A stretch of DNA of 64,000 nucleotides from Geodermatophilus normandii (GCF_003182485.1 NZ_QGTX01000001.1:1942001-2006000), one strand, 5' to 3'; shown: positions 1 through 8,581, counted from the first letter of the stretch. Made by a program: numbers and translations. Notes: generated by a model not told the origin, from the sequence alone.

Positions 1-336
1 TCGCGCCTGGACAACGTCGTGTACCGGGCCGGCTGGGGCGAGAGCCGCGACATGGCCCGCCAGCTGGTCAAGCACGGCCACATCCGCGTGAACGGCCGCA
101 AGGTCGACATCCCGTCCTACCGGGTCAGCGCGAACGACATCGTCGAGGTCGCCGAGAAGTCGCGGCGGATGGTGCCCTTCGAGATCGCCCAGGCCCGCGC
201 CGGCGAGCGTCCCGTGCCGCCGTGGCTCGAGGTCATCAGCGGCCAGCTGCGCGCCGTCGTGCACAGCGTCCCGGCCCGCCAGGTGATCGACACCCCGGTC
301 CAGGAGCAGCTGATCGTCGAGCTCTACTCCAAGTAA
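1..336 (+). CDS. rpsD: 30S ribosomal protein S4, C-terminal part
   Basis: The frame is open from base 1 and ends at TAA 334-336, so the 5' part of the gene lies outside the window. The visible 111 residues hold the S4 RNA-binding domain (RLDNVVYRAGWGESR, then QLVKHGHIRVNGRKVDIPSY) and the conserved family ending QEQLIVELYSK. S4 is a primary 16S rRNA-binding protein of the 30S subunit. It directly precedes rpoA, the usual actinobacterial order rpsM-rpsK-rpsD-rpoA-rplQ. The GTG at 19 is an internal valine codon, not the start. Confidence 0.97.
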   Translation, partial: SRLDNVVYRAGWGESRDMARQLVKHGHIRVNGRKVDIPSYRVSANDIVEVAEKSRRMVPFEIAQARAGERPVPPWLEVISGQLRAVVHSVPARQVIDTPVQEQLIVELYSK

Positions 337-345
337 GGGCTCGCA

Positions 346-376
346 GCACCACCTGCACCGGCGCACCACCTGCACC
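346..376. repeat. 14-bp direct repeat in rpsD-rpoA spacer
   Basis: The 14-mer gcaccacctgcacc occurs at 346-359 and again at 363-376, just after the rpsD stop. No function is evident; it may be a small duplication in the spacer. Confidence 0.6.
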
Positions 377-380
377 ACCC

Positions 381-414
381 GGCCCCGGCGGGCGGACCGA
401 TGTCCGCCGGGGCC
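381..414 (+). terminator. hairpin between rpsD and rpoA
   Basis: An 11-bp perfect GC stem (ggccccggcgg at 381-391 paired with ccgccggggcc at 404-414) encloses a 12-base loop. No T tract follows. It could be a partial terminator or processing site that tunes rpoA relative to the upstream ribosomal genes. Direct support is only the base pairing. Confidence 0.5.
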
Positions 415-474
415 CGCACCACCCCCCTCACGGCGTCATATGGCGGTCGCCGGAGGACCCGAAGGAGAACACCC

Positions 475-1551
475 ATGCTCATCGCACAGCGTCCGACGCT
501 GACCGAGGAGACCATCTCCGAGCAGCGCTCGCGGTTCGTCATCGAGCCGCTGGAGCCCGGCTTCGGCTACACCCTCGGCAACTCGCTGCGCCGCACCCTC
601 CTGTCGTCGATCCCCGGCGCTGCTGTCACCAGCATCCGGATCGAGGGCACCCTGCACGAGTTCACGACCGTGCCCGGGGTCAAGGAGGACGTCACCGAGA
701 TCATCCTGAACCTCAAGGGCCTCGTGGTCAGCTCCGACTCCGACGAGCCGGTGACCATGTACCTGCGCAAGCAGGGCCCCGGTGAGGTCACCGCCGCCGA
801 CATCGCGCCCCCGGCCGGTGTCGAGGTGCACAACCCCGACCTGCACATCGCGACCCTCAACGGCAAGGGCCGCCTCGAGATCGAGCTGGTGGTCGAGCGG
901 GGCCGCGGGTACGTCCCGGCGCCGCAGAACAAGCAGCCCGGCCAGGAGATCGGCCGCATCCCGGTCGACTCGATCTACTCGCCGGTCCTCAAGGTCACCT
1001 ACGCCGTCGAGGCCACCCGCGTCGAGCAGCGCACCGACTTCGACCGCCTCGTGGTCGACGTCGAGACCAAGCCGTCGATCGCCCCGCGGGACGCCATCGC
1101 CTCCGCCGGCTCCACGCTGGTCGAGCTGTTCGGCCTGCTGCGCGAGCTCAACGTCGACGCCGAGGGCATCGAGGTCGGCCCCAGCCCGGCCGAGGCCGCC
1201 GACATCGCGAACTTCTCGATGCCGATCGAGGACATGGACCTCACCGTCCGGTCCTACAACTGCCTCAAGCGCGAGGGTGTGCACACCGTCGGCGAGCTGG
1301 TCACCCGCTCGGAGGCCGACCTGCTCGACATCCGCAACTTCGGGGCCAAGTCGATCGACGAGGTCAAGATGAAGCTGGCGGCCATGGGCCTGGCGCTCAA
1401 GGACAGCCCGCCCGGGTTCATCCCGACCTCGGTCGAGAGCTACGACGAGGGCTACGAGACCGACGCCTACCACGGCACCGCCGAGTTCGGCACGGAGTAC
1501 GGGCAGGTCCAGTACGACGACGGCTCCTACCAGGAGACCGAGCAGCTCTGA
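475..1551 (+). CDS. rpoA: DNA-directed RNA polymerase subunit alpha
   Basis: The protein has 358 residues from ATG 475, which has an AAGGAG ribosome site at 462-467. The frame extends upstream to 400, but that extension lacks family similarity. The N-terminal dimerisation domain (about 1-230) includes [18 protein letters not shown]. The C-terminal domain (about 245-315) carries the DNA and activator-contact helices [17 protein letters not shown] and [14 protein letters not shown]. An acidic, tyrosine-rich tail of about 40 residues follows, as often in actinobacteria. Alpha nucleates assembly of core RNA polymerase. Cotranscription with rpsD and rplQ is likely. Confidence 0.98.
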   Translation: MLIAQRPTLTEETISEQRSRFVIEPLEPGFGYTLGNSLRRTLLSSIPGAAVTSIRIEGTLHEFTTVPGVKEDVTEIILNLKGLVVSSDSDEPVTMYLRKQGPGEVTAADIAPPAGVEVHNPDLHIATLNGKGRLEIELVVERGRGYVPAPQNKQPGQEIGRIPVDSIYSPVLKVTYAVEATRVEQRTDFDRLVVDVETKPSIAPRDAIASAGSTLVELFGLLRELNVDAEGIEVGPSPAEAADIANFSMPIEDMDLTVRSYNCLKREGVHTVGELVTRSEADLLDIRNFGAKSIDEVKMKLAAMGLALKDSPPGFIPTSVESYDEGYETDAYHGTAEFGTEYGQVQYDDGSYQETEQL

Positions 1552-1610
1552 GGAAGGACCCCGCTGCCCCCACCGCTCGCGAGCTCGCGGCGGGACCCTG
1601 CAGCGGGGCC
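1552..1610. repeat. palindromic repeat family 1, copy 1
   Basis: The element lies between rpoA and rplQ. It has an outer stem (ccccgctgc at 1559-1567 with gcagcgggg at 1600-1608) around a self-complementary core, CGCTCGCGAGCTCGCGG at 1574-1590. Related elements with the TCGCGAGC core and matching outer arms occur near 9.85, 27.3 and 60.6 kb. It may be mobile-derived (REP-like) or act as an mRNA hairpin. The remaining spacer to 1753 shows only the rplQ ribosome site. Confidence 0.65.
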
Positions 1611-1753
1611 GGGCCGGGCGGCGGGCCACCCGCCGCTCGGCCGGGCCGGTGTCCACGGCACCGGCAGCGCCCGCCACACTGAGAACAGCGACGACAGCAC
1701 CACCTGGTAGCAGCCGGCGAACGCCCCGCCCGGCCGCCTGAGGAAGGACCGAC

Positions 1754-2374
1754 ATGCCCACCCCCACCAAGGGCCCCCGTCTCGGCGGCTCCTCCGCCCA
1801 CGAGCGGCTGATGCTGGCCAACCTGGCCACGTCGCTGTTCGAGCACGGGCGGATCACCACCACCGAGGCGAAGGCGAAGCGGCTGCGCCCGTACGCCGAG
1901 AAGCTCGTCACCTTCGCCAAGCGCGGTGACCTGCACGCCCGCCGGCAGGTCATGACGGTCATCCGGGACAAGGACGTCGTCCACCACCTGTTCGCCGAGA
2001 TCGGCCCGCGCTACGAGAACCGGCCCGGCGGCTACACCCGCATCACCAAGGTCGGTCCGCGCAAGGGCGACAACGCCCCCATGGCCGTCATCGAGCTGGT
2101 CGAGGCCCTGACCGTCGGCCAGCAGGCGGTCGGCGAGGCCGAGCGCGCCCGCGGCACCCGCTTCGCCTCCGGCGCCGGCGCGGCCTCCGCCTCCGGCGAG
2201 GTCACCGCGGACGCCATCGAGGCCGCCGACGTCGACACCGGGGCGGACGACGCCGAGGTCGCCGACGCGGTGGACGCTCCCGTGGCCGGCGAGACGTCCG
2301 ACGAGACCACCGAGGTCGTGGCCGCCGACGCCGAGACCCCGGGCGACGCCGAGGACGCGGACGGCACCAAGTGA
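1754..2374 (+). CDS. rplQ: 50S ribosomal protein L17 with acidic tail
   Basis: ATG 1754 follows a strong AGGAAGGA ribosome site at 1741-1748. Residues 1-118 form the L17 domain ([20 protein letters not shown], then [21 protein letters not shown]). L17 binds 23S rRNA near the exit tunnel. Residues from about 119 to 206 form a low-complexity Ala/Asp/Glu/Thr extension, making the protein much longer than the roughly 120-residue bacterial norm. Many actinobacterial L17 proteins have such tails. The stop overlaps the GTG of the next gene (GTGA), suggesting translational coupling. Confidence 0.97.
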   Translation: MPTPTKGPRLGGSSAHERLMLANLATSLFEHGRITTTEAKAKRLRPYAEKLVTFAKRGDLHARRQVMTVIRDKDVVHHLFAEIGPRYENRPGGYTRITKVGPRKGDNAPMAVIELVEALTVGQQAVGEAERARGTRFASGAGAASASGEVTADAIEAADVDTGADDAEVADAVDAPVAGETSDETTEVVAADAETPGDAEDADGTK

Positions 2375-2748
2375 GCGAGCAGCCCGGCCAGGGCGGCGAC
2401 GCCGGCGCTGCCGGGGTCTCCGCCGGGGGCGGGGACCAGGGCGCGACGTTCGTGGGCGAGACCACCGGTCCCGGCGGCGACACCTCGCCGGCCGTCACCG
2501 CGGGGAACGTCGACCCGGAGGCGCAGGAGATCGTCACCGATCTCTACAACCCCGACGGGGAGCGTCAGGACGACGCGGACGTGACCCCCGAGCCGCGGGC
2601 GGAGAACCTGGCCGTGGTCGAGGACCCCGTGCTGTCGCCGGACGTGGCCGCTGCGGCGGCCGCCGAGATCGAGGCGGCCGAGATCGGCGACGCCGCCACC
2701 GCGGGCACCCACGCTCCCGGCGGCGAGTCCGCGCCCGACCCGCAGTAG
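2371..2748 (+). CDS. small acidic low-complexity protein, unknown
   Basis: GTG 2371 overlaps the rplQ stop by four bases. The 125-residue product is rich in Gly, Ala, Asp, Glu and Pro, has no signal peptide or membrane segment, and contains one less biased stretch, [19 protein letters not shown], around residues 50-70. Third codon positions are almost all G or C, so I believe it is translated. I recognise no family. It may have arisen from, or act with, the acidic tail of L17. It ends five bases before the open extension of truA. Confidence 0.6.
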   Translation: MSEQPGQGGDAGAAGVSAGGGDQGATFVGETTGPGGDTSPAVTAGNVDPEAQEIVTDLYNPDGERQDDADVTPEPRAENLAVVEDPVLSPDVAAAAAAEIEAAEIGDAATAGTHAPGGESAPDPQ

Positions 2749-2776
2749 TCCCCTGGACACCCAGCACCACCACGAC

Positions 2777-2806
2777 GAGCCCGCCCCCGCCCCCGGGGGC
2801 GGGCTC
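2777..2806 (+). terminator. 12-bp perfect hairpin at truA 5' end
   Basis: GAGCCCGCCCCC (2777-2788) pairs perfectly with GGGGGCGGGCTC (2795-2806) around a six-base loop. It resembles an intrinsic terminator without T tract. However, the same bases also read in the truA frame as EPAPAPGGGL, so it may simply be coding sequence. It lies 19 bases before the first canonical truA start codon. Confidence 0.45.
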
Positions 2807-2824
2807 GTCCGTCTCCGGCTGGCC

Positions 2825-3601
2825 GTGGCCTACGACGGGACGGACTTCTCCGGCTGGGCCCGCCAGCCGGGCCGGCGCACCGTGCAGCACGAGCTGGAGG
2901 CCGCGCTGGCCACCGTGCTGCGGACACCGGTCGCCCTGACGGTGGCCGGGCGGACCGACGCCGGGGTCCACGCCACCGGCCAGGTCGCGCACGCCGACGT
3001 CCCGCGCGCGGCCTGGGAGGACCAGCGCGAGCGCCTGGTGCGCCGGCTGCGCGGGCTGCTGCCGCCCGACGTCGCCGTCCCCGCGGTCACGGAGGCGCCG
3101 CCCGGCTTCGACGCGCGCTTCGGGGCGCTGGCGCGGCACTACGCCTACCGGCTGACCGACACCGACGCCGGGCCGCCGCCGCTGCGCCGTGCGGACACCG
3201 TCGGCTGGCCCCGCCGGCTCGACGTCGCCGCCATGGACGCCGCCGCGCGCCGGATGACCGGCCGGCACGACTTCGCCGCCTTCTGCCGCCGCCGGGAGGG
3301 GGCCACGACCGTCCGCACGCTGCTGGAGCTGGCGGTGGCCCGCGACGGCGACGTCGTGACCGTCACGGCGTCGGCCGACGCCTTCTGCCACTCGATGGTG
3401 CGCAGCCTCGTCGGCGCTCTGCTCGCCGTCGGGGAGGGCCGCCGGGCGCCGGAGTGGCCGGCCGGCCTGCTCGCCCGCCGCCAGCGGGCCGACGAGGTCG
3501 TGGTCGCCCCGCCGGGCGGGCTGACCCTGCTGGGGGTGGACTACCCGCCCGACGCCGACCTCGCCGCCCGCGCGCTCGTGACCCGGGCGCTGCGCACCTA
3601 G
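2825..3601 (+). CDS. truA: tRNA pseudouridine(38-40) synthase TruA
   Basis: This enzyme isomerises U38-U40 in the tRNA anticodon stem. The catalytic aspartate sits in GRTDAGVHATGQVAH (D45 from GTG 2825). Later family motifs include RHYAYRL, GRHDFAAFC and FCHSMVRSLVGALL. GTG 2825 is the first canonical start in frame, but it would cut off the first beta strand. The upstream codons read LVRLRLAVAYDGTDF, which looks like genuine TruA sequence and stays open back to a CTG at 2753. The real start is therefore probably upstream and non-canonical. The stop overlaps the convergent SDR-like gene by four bases. Confidence 0.93.
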   Translation: MAYDGTDFSGWARQPGRRTVQHELEAALATVLRTPVALTVAGRTDAGVHATGQVAHADVPRAAWEDQRERLVRRLRGLLPPDVAVPAVTEAPPGFDARFGALARHYAYRLTDTDAGPPPLRRADTVGWPRRLDVAAMDAAARRMTGRHDFAAFCRRREGATTVRTLLELAVARDGDVVTVTASADAFCHSMVRSLVGALLAVGEGRRAPEWPAGLLARRQRADEVVVAPPGGLTLLGVDYPPDADLAARALVTRALRT

Positions 3602-4260
3602 GGGAGCGCGGCGACCGCCTCGGCGACCGGGGTGTCGCCGGAGACCAGCTCCACGACCTCGTCCTTCTTGCCGGCGTCGAGCAGGGCGAGCAGCACCGCG
3701 GCGACGTCGTCGCGGGGGACCTCGCCGTACTCGACCCCGTGCTCCAGGCGCACACGGCCGGTGCCCGGCTCGTCGGTCAGGCGCCCGGGGCGCACGATCA
3801 CCACGTCGAGGGCCGTGCGGGGCAGGACGACGTCCTCGGCGCGGAGCTTGGCCTGCAGGTAGACGGCGAAGACGGGGTCCATCCCCTTCGGCGTCCCCTG
3901 CCGCGCCTGCTCGACGCCCATCGAGGACACGAGCAGGTACGGGCGGACGCCGGCGCGTTCCGCGGCGTCGGCCAGCAGGACGGCGGCGCCGTGGTCGACG
4001 GTGTGCTTGCGCGCCTCGCCGCTGTTCGGGCCGGCGCCGGCCGCGAAGACGACCGCGTCGGCGCCGCGCACCACCTCGGCGACGTCGTCGACGGAGGCGG
4101 ACTCCAGGTCCAGCACCGCGGGGGTGACGCCGTCGGCCTCGAGGTCCGCGGTGTGGTCGGGGTTGCGGACGATGCCGACGACGGTGTCCCCGCGACCGGT
4201 GAGCAGCCGGCCGAGGCGGCGGGCGACCTGGCCGTGGGCTCCGGCGATGACGACGCGCAT
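3598..4260 (-). CDS. NAD(P)H-binding SDR-like (NmrA/YwnB type) protein
   Basis: The 220-residue product opens with a Rossmann fold, MRVVIAGAHGQVARRLGRLL, with the GxxGxxxR pattern of atypical short-chain dehydrogenases. VVFAAGAGPNSG and LVSSMGVEQ follow at the expected positions. The classical YxxxK pair is not in canonical form (VYLQAKLRAE), so it may act as a redox-sensing or nucleotide-sugar-like reductase. The substrate is unknown. It converges on truA with overlapping stop codons and is separated from mobA by 29 bases, so it may be the last gene of the mobA transcript. Confidence 0.8.
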   Translation of the reverse strand: MRVVIAGAHGQVARRLGRLLTGRGDTVVGIVRNPDHTADLEADGVTPAVLDLESASVDDVAEVVRGADAVVFAAGAGPNSGEARKHTVDHGAAVLLADAAERAGVRPYLLVSSMGVEQARQGTPKGMDPVFAVYLQAKLRAEDVVLPRTALDVVIVRPGRLTDEPGTGRVRLEHGVEYGEVPRDDVAAVLLALLDAGKKDEVVELVSGDTPVAEAVAALP

Positions 4261-4289
4261 GCGCCGCCCCTACCCCCGGGCCCGGCGCG

Positions 4290-4880
4290 TCACCCGCTGG
4301 CGGCGGCGCGGGCGCGGGCCAGGTCGGCGGGGGTGTCGCAGTCGGTCCAGGGCGGCGGCGTCCCCGGCTCGCGGGCGGGGGAGTGCCGGGTGACCGACAC
4401 CCGGGCCACCACCCGGCGCACCGGCACGGGACCGTCGGCGCCGCGCAGGGCCGCGCGCAGCGCAGCGGTCCGCCAGACGCCCAGCAGGTACTGGTCGCGG
4501 CCCGCGTCGTCGACCACCAGGACGCCGTCGGCCGTGAGCCCGGCCCGCAGGTCGGCGACCAGGCCGGGTGTCACGAACGGCAGGTCGCCGGCGAGCACCG
4601 CGACGACGTCGGCGTCCACGGCGGCCAGCCCCGCACGCATCGCGGCGACGGGGCCGCCGCCGGGCGGCTGCTCCCGGACCACCCGGACGCCGGCGGGCAC
4701 CGGCTGCGGGGGGCCCACGACGACCCGCGGCGCGGCGTCGGCGACCGCGGCGAGCACCGCCTCGAGCATCGTGCGGCCGCCGACCTCGAGCTGCGGCTTC
4801 GCCCGCCCGCCCAGTCGCGCCGCGCGACCGCCGGCGAGCACCACCGCCGCGTAGGGCGGGAGCGGGTGCGGCGCGGTCAC
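4290..4880 (-). CDS. mobA: molybdenum cofactor guanylyltransferase-like protein
   Basis: The 196-residue nucleotidyltransferase has the N-terminal signature [19 protein letters not shown] (LAGGxxxRxGxxK) and the metal-binding AGDLPFV motif. MobA attaches GMP to molybdopterin to give bis-MGD, the cofactor form used by formate dehydrogenases. The adjacent divergent fdhD and the nearby mog-moaC-moeA genes support this over a sugar or MEP nucleotidyltransferase. GTG 4880 lies six bases beyond a minus-strand TACGGT -10 element, so the message is probably leaderless. Confidence 0.85.
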   Translation of the reverse strand: MTAPHPLPPYAAVVLAGGRAARLGGRAKPQLEVGGRTMLEAVLAAVADAAPRVVVGPPQPVPAGVRVVREQPPGGGPVAAMRAGLAAVDADVVAVLAGDLPFVTPGLVADLRAGLTADGVLVVDDAGRDQYLLGVWRTAALRAALRGADGPVPVRRVVARVSVTRHSPAREPGTPPPWTDCDTPADLARARAAASG

Positions 4881-4886
4881 GGACCG

Positions 4887-4913
4887 ACCGTAGGGGCCGG
4901 GCGTGGGTACCGT
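4887..4913. promoter_or_regulatory. divergent leaderless promoter pair mobA/fdhD
   Basis: Only 41 bases separate the two starts. On the minus strand TACGGT (4892-4887) ends six bases before the mobA GTG. On the plus strand TACCGT (4908-4913) ends eight bases before the fdhD GTG at 4922. Both match TAnnnT. No ribosome site precedes either gene, so transcription probably starts at the start codons. No -35 match is clear. Confidence 0.6.
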
Positions 4914-4921
4914 CCCCCATC

Positions 4922-5752
4922 GTGGGACGAGTCACCAGCCGCACCCCGGTGCTCCGCATCCGGGGCCCCGTGCGCACCACCCGACCCGACACCGTGGCCG
5001 CGGAGGAGCCGCTGGAGATCCGCCTGAACGGGTCGCCGCTGGCGGTCACCATGCGCACGCCGGGCGCGGACTTCGACCTCGTGCACGGCTTCCTCGCCAC
5101 CGAGGGCGTCATCGCCGGCATCGACGACGTCGCCGGGCTGCGCTACTGCAACAGCGTCGACGACGAGGGCCGCAACACCTACAACGTCGTCGACGTGGAC
5201 CTGGCGCCGGGCGTGCAGCCGCCGGACACCGCCCTGGACCGCAACTTCCTGACCTCGAGCTCCTGCGGCGTCTGCGGCAAGGCCAGCATCGACGCGATCC
5301 GCACGCGCACCCGTCACGACGTGGCCGCCGACGCCACCCGCCTGGAGCTGGCCACCCTGCTGGCGCTGCCCGACCGGCTGCGCGCGGCGCAGGAGGTGTT
5401 CACCAAGACCGGCGGGCTGCACGCGGCCGGGCTGTTCACCGCCGACGGTGAGCTCGTGGTGCTGCGCGAGGACGTCGGCCGGCACAACGCGGTGGACAAG
5501 GTCATCGGCGACGCGCTGCGCGCCGGCCGCGTGCCGCTGGCGGGGCACGTGCTGATGGTGAGCGGGCGGGCGAGCTTCGAGCTCACCCAGAAGGCGGCGA
5601 TGGCCGGCATCCCGGTGCTCGCGGCGGTGTCGGCGCCGTCGTCGCTGGCGGTGGAGCTGGCCGCCGACGTCGGCATCACGCTGGTCGGCTTCCTGCGCGG
5701 CGACGGCTGCAACGTCTACACCCGCCAGGAGCGCCTCGTGCTCCCGGACTAG
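4922..5752 (+). CDS. fdhD: formate dehydrogenase accessory sulfurtransferase FdhD
   Basis: FdhD transfers sulfur from a cysteine desulfurase to bis-MGD before insertion into formate dehydrogenase. The 276-residue protein carries the invariant cysteine pair in [12 protein letters not shown], plus the family blocks [43 protein letters not shown] and [14 protein letters not shown] 4922 gives the usual [13 protein letters not shown] start; the frame is open further upstream over mobA but without similarity. No formate dehydrogenase gene is present here, so the client enzyme must be elsewhere. Confidence 0.95.
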   Translation: MGRVTSRTPVLRIRGPVRTTRPDTVAAEEPLEIRLNGSPLAVTMRTPGADFDLVHGFLATEGVIAGIDDVAGLRYCNSVDDEGRNTYNVVDVDLAPGVQPPDTALDRNFLTSSSCGVCGKASIDAIRTRTRHDVAADATRLELATLLALPDRLRAAQEVFTKTGGLHAAGLFTADGELVVLREDVGRHNAVDKVIGDALRAGRVPLAGHVLMVSGRASFELTQKAAMAGIPVLAAVSAPSSLAVELAADVGITLVGFLRGDGCNVYTRQERLVLPD

Positions 5753-5782
5753 AGCGGCGGGAGCGGGGCCGGGAGGCCGACG

Positions 5783-6274
5783 TCACACGTGGTCGCCGCC
5801 GCGCAGCTGGCTGACCACGTGGGGGAGCAGCGGGCCCAGCACGGCCAGGCCGTCGCGCACGCCGCCGGTCGACCCGGGCAGGTTGACCACCAGCGTCCGC
5901 CCCGCCGTGCCGGCGATGCCGCGCGAGAGCACCGCCGTCGGCACCGCCGGCGCCCCGAAGCGCCGCACGGCCTCGGCGAGCCCCGGCGCCTCCCGCTCGA
6001 CCACGGCGCGCGTGGCCTCGGGCGTGACGTCGGTGGGGGACAGGCCCGTGCCGCCGGTGGTGAGGACGACGTCGGCGCCCGACGCGACCGCCTCGCGCAG
6101 GACGGCGACCAGCGCGTCGACGTCGTCGGGCCGCACGTGCGGGCCCTCGACGGCGAACCCGAGCTCCCGCAGCCCGGCAGCGAGCGCCTGCCCGCTGCGG
6201 TCCTCGTAGACGCCGGCGGAGGCGCGGTTGGACGCGGTGACGACGACCGCCCGGGCACCCTCGGGGAGCGTCAC
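5783..6274 (-). CDS. mog: molybdopterin adenylyltransferase, Mog/MoaB family
   Basis: The 163-residue protein matches the MogA/MoaB/CinA-N fold: VVVTASNRASAGVYEDRSG at the start, then the signature TTGGTGLSPTDVTPEATRAV and NLPGSTGGVRDGL. It adenylates molybdopterin ahead of molybdate insertion by MoeA. GTG 6274 overlaps the moaC stop (GTGA), making this the third gene of a coupled moeA-moaC-mog operon. Mog and MoaB cannot be told apart reliably from sequence alone. Confidence 0.9.
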   Translation of the reverse strand: MTLPEGARAVVVTASNRASAGVYEDRSGQALAAGLRELGFAVEGPHVRPDDVDALVAVLREAVASGADVVLTTGGTGLSPTDVTPEATRAVVEREAPGLAEAVRRFGAPAVPTAVLSRGIAGTAGRTLVVNLPGSTGGVRDGLAVLGPLLPHVVSQLRGGDHV

Positions 6275-6738
6275 CGCCGCCACTCGCCGCTCTTGCCACC
6301 GGACTTGGCCAGCAGCCGCACGTCGGTGATCGACGCCCGCGGGTCGACGGCCTTCACCATGTCGATGACGGTCAGCCCGGCGACGGCGACCGAGGTCAGC
6401 GCCTCCATCTCCACGCCCGTGCGGTCCGCGGTGCGGGCGGTGGCGGTGATCTCCACGGCGTCGTCGGCGACCTCGACGTCGACGGTGACGCCGTGCAGGG
6501 CGATGGGGTGGCACAGCGGGACGAGGTCCGGCGTCCGCTTGGCCCCGGCGATGCCGGCGATCCGCGCGACCGCCACGGCGTCGCCCTTGGGCACGCCCTC
6601 ACCCCGCAGCAGCGCGACGACCTCGGGGCTGACCAGCACCCGGCCGGCCGCGGTGGCCTCGCGGGCGGTGACCGGCTTGGCCGAGACGTCGACCATCCGG
6701 GCGGCGCCCCTCTCGTCGACGTGCGTCAACTCCGTCAT
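6271..6738 (-). CDS. moaC: cyclic pyranopterin monophosphate synthase MoaC
   Basis: MoaC converts the GTP-derived 3',8-cyclo intermediate made by MoaA to cyclic pyranopterin monophosphate. The 155-residue product has KRTPDLVPLCHPI with the catalytic Lys and His, VDVEVADDAVEITATART, and GVEMEALTSVAVAGLTVIDM. It ends with LLAKSGGKSGEWRR, typical of the family. ATG 6738 overlaps the moeA stop (ATGA) and its own stop overlaps mog. No moaA, moaD or moaE lies in the window. Confidence 0.97.
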   Translation of the reverse strand: MTELTHVDERGAARMVDVSAKPVTAREATAAGRVLVSPEVVALLRGEGVPKGDAVAVARIAGIAGAKRTPDLVPLCHPIALHGVTVDVEVADDAVEITATARTADRTGVEMEALTSVAVAGLTVIDMVKAVDPRASITDVRLLAKSGGKSGEWRR

Positions 6739-7928
6739 TGCAGTGCTCCCTCGATCAGGACGACGTCGACCTCGGCGCCCGCGGGCAGCTCGGTGACGTC
6801 CTCGGGCACGACGACCAGGCAGTTGGCCCGGGCGAGGTGGGCGACCAGGTGCGAGCCCGGCCCGCCGACCTGCGAGACGCGGCCGGCGTCGTAGCGACCG
6901 CGCAGGAACTGCCGCCGCCCGGCGGGGGAGCGCAGCGGCGCGGTGAGCACCGCCGGCGCCCGCAGCCGGTCGGGCGCGGCGTGCCCCAGCGCGCGCCGCA
7001 GCGCCGGGCGGACGAAGACCTCGAAGGACACGAACGAGCTGACCGGGTTGCCCGGCAGCGTGACCACGGGGACGCCGTCGACGGTTCCGGCACCCTGCGG
7101 CCCGCCCGGCTGCATGGCGACCTTGCCGAACTCGACGGTGCCCAGGGTCCGGAACGCGTCCTTGACCACCTCGTAGGCGCCCGCGCTCACGCCGCCGCTG
7201 GTGACCAGCAGGTCGGCGTCTGCCAGCTCGCTGCGCACCGTGGCCAGGAACTGGTCGACGTCGTCGGGGACGAAGTGCAGGCGCCGGGCGGTGCCGCCGG
7301 CGTCCTCCACGGCGGCGCACAGCAGCAGCGAGTTGGACTCGTAGACCTGACCGGGCAGCAGGGGCTCGCCCGGCTCGACCAGCTCGCTGCCGGTGGACAG
7401 CACCAGGACCCGCGGCTTGCGGCGGACCCACAGCGTGCGCGCGCCGATGGCGGCGGCCAGGCCCAGCTGCGCTGCCCCGAGCGGGCTCCCGGCCTCCAGG
7501 GCGACCGTGCCCGCGGTGATGTCCTCCCCGGCGCGGCGCAGGTGCGTGCCGGCGGCCGGGGCGTCGCGGACCTCGACGACGTCGGTCGCGGCGTCGGTGA
7601 GCTCCACCGGCACGACGACGTCGGCGCCGGGCGGCAGCAGCCCGCCGGTCATGATCCGCTGCACGGTGCCCGGGACGAGGGGGACGACGCCGGTCCGTCC
7701 GGCCGGGATGTCGTCGGCGACCGGCAGCCGGACGGGCAGGCCGGCCAGGTCGGCGGAGCGGGCGGCGTAGCCGTCCATGGCCGAGTTGTCGTAGCCGGGC
7801 AGCGGCACGCCGGCCGCGACGTCGCGGGCGAGCACGCGGCCGTGCGCCGCGGCCACCGGCACCTCCTCCTCGCCGAGCGGCGCGAGCAGGGCGGCGACCA
7901 CCGCCTGGTGTTCCTCGACCGTGCGCAC
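6735..7928 (-). CDS. moeA: molybdopterin molybdotransferase MoeA
   Basis: MoeA inserts molybdate into adenylated molybdopterin. The 397-residue protein has the domain order of the family: PGYDNSAMDGYAARS near residue 50, RIMTGGLLPPGADVVVPVE, the MPT-binding domain with LSTGSELVEPGEPLLPGQ and TSGGVSAGAYEVVKD, TLPGNPVSSFVSFEVF, and a C-terminal beta domain. I chose GTG 7928 (RTVEEHQAVV), which fits family length; the frame runs 33 codons further but with poor similarity. It is the first gene of the overlapping moeA-moaC-mog operon. Confidence 0.96.
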   Translation of the reverse strand: MRTVEEHQAVVAALLAPLGEEEVPVAAAHGRVLARDVAAGVPLPGYDNSAMDGYAARSADLAGLPVRLPVADDIPAGRTGVVPLVPGTVQRIMTGGLLPPGADVVVPVELTDAATDVVEVRDAPAAGTHLRRAGEDITAGTVALEAGSPLGAAQLGLAAAIGARTLWVRRKPRVLVLSTGSELVEPGEPLLPGQVYESNSLLLCAAVEDAGGTARRLHFVPDDVDQFLATVRSELADADLLVTSGGVSAGAYEVVKDAFRTLGTVEFGKVAMQPGGPQGAGTVDGVPVVTLPGNPVSSFVSFEVFVRPALRRALGHAAPDRLRAPAVLTAPLRSPAGRRQFLRGRYDAGRVSQVGGPGSHLVAHLARANCLVVVPEDVTELPAGAEVDVVLIEGALQ

Positions 7929-8008
7929 CCGGTCATCCTGTCGGATGCGTCCCCGCCCGGCTGGCGCGCGTCCGGGCCACCTGCGGGGGCGCCCCGGCGG
8001 CATAGGAA

Positions 8009-8048
8009 GCTCTCCCCGCGTCCGCACGGGCCCGACCGTGCGGAGAGC
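8009..8048. other. inverted repeat upstream of carbonic anhydrase
   Basis: CCGCACGG (8022-8029) and CCGTGCGG (8036-8043) form an 8-bp stem with a six-base loop. Outer gctctcc and ggagagc can extend it imperfectly. It lies in the 152-base divergent gap between moeA and the carbonic anhydrase gene, just before the ribosome site. It could be an operator or a 5' UTR structure. Confidence 0.45.
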
Positions 8049-8080
8049 CTCCTGTGCCGCAGGACCGAGAGGAGCCGTCC

Positions 8081-8581
8081 GTGCCCGAGTACGAGCGCAT
8101 GCTGGCCGCCAACGAGGAGTGGGCCCGGGACTTCCAGGGCGGCCTGCCCGTGGCGCCGGCGCGGAAGGTCGCCGTCGTCGCCTGCATGGACTCCCGCATG
8201 CCGCTGTTCCCGCTGCTGGGCCTGGCGGTGGGCGACGCGCACGTCATCCGCAACGCCGGCGGGGTCGTCACCGACGACACGATCCGCTCGCTGACCATCT
8301 CCCAGCACCTGCTCGGGACCCGCGAGATCGTGCTGGTCCACCACACCGACTGCGGCCTGCAGAAGACCGACGACGTCTCCTTCGCCGACCTGGTGGAGCG
8401 GGCCACCGGTGTGCGCCCGCCGTGGCCGGCGCAGGCGTTCACCGACGCCGACGAGGACGTGCGCGAGTCCATCCGGCTGCTGCGCGAGAGCCCGTTCCTG
8501 CTGTCGAAGGACGTCTGCGGCACCGTCTACGACGTCGAGACGGGCCTGCTCCACCGGGTGGATCCCGACGCGTCCGCGTGA
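8081..8581 (+). CDS. beta-class carbonic anhydrase
   Basis: The enzyme interconverts CO2 and bicarbonate at a zinc site. The 166-residue protein has the beta-class pattern VACMDSRM (Cys-x-Asp-x-Arg) near residue 40 and HHTDCG (His-x2-Cys) near residue 95. The intervening HVIRNAGGVVTDDTIRSL is typical of the short actinobacterial Rv1284-like subgroup. GTG 8081 (PEYERMLAANEEW) follows a GAGAGGAG ribosome site at 8067-8074; an in-frame GTG at 8054 is less well placed. It appears monocistronic. Confidence 0.93.
   Translation: MPEYERMLAANEEWARDFQGGLPVAPARKVAVVACMDSRMPLFPLLGLAVGDAHVIRNAGGVVTDDTIRSLTISQHLLGTREIVLVHHTDCGLQKTDDVSFADLVERATGVRPPWPAQAFTDADEDVRESIRLLRESPFLLSKDVCGTVYDVETGLLHRVDPDASA

Noticed and set aside
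7929..8027. N-terminal extension of MoeA to position 8027
   Set aside because: The added residues are Arg/Pro/Gly-rich and unlike MoeA; GTG 7928 fits family length.
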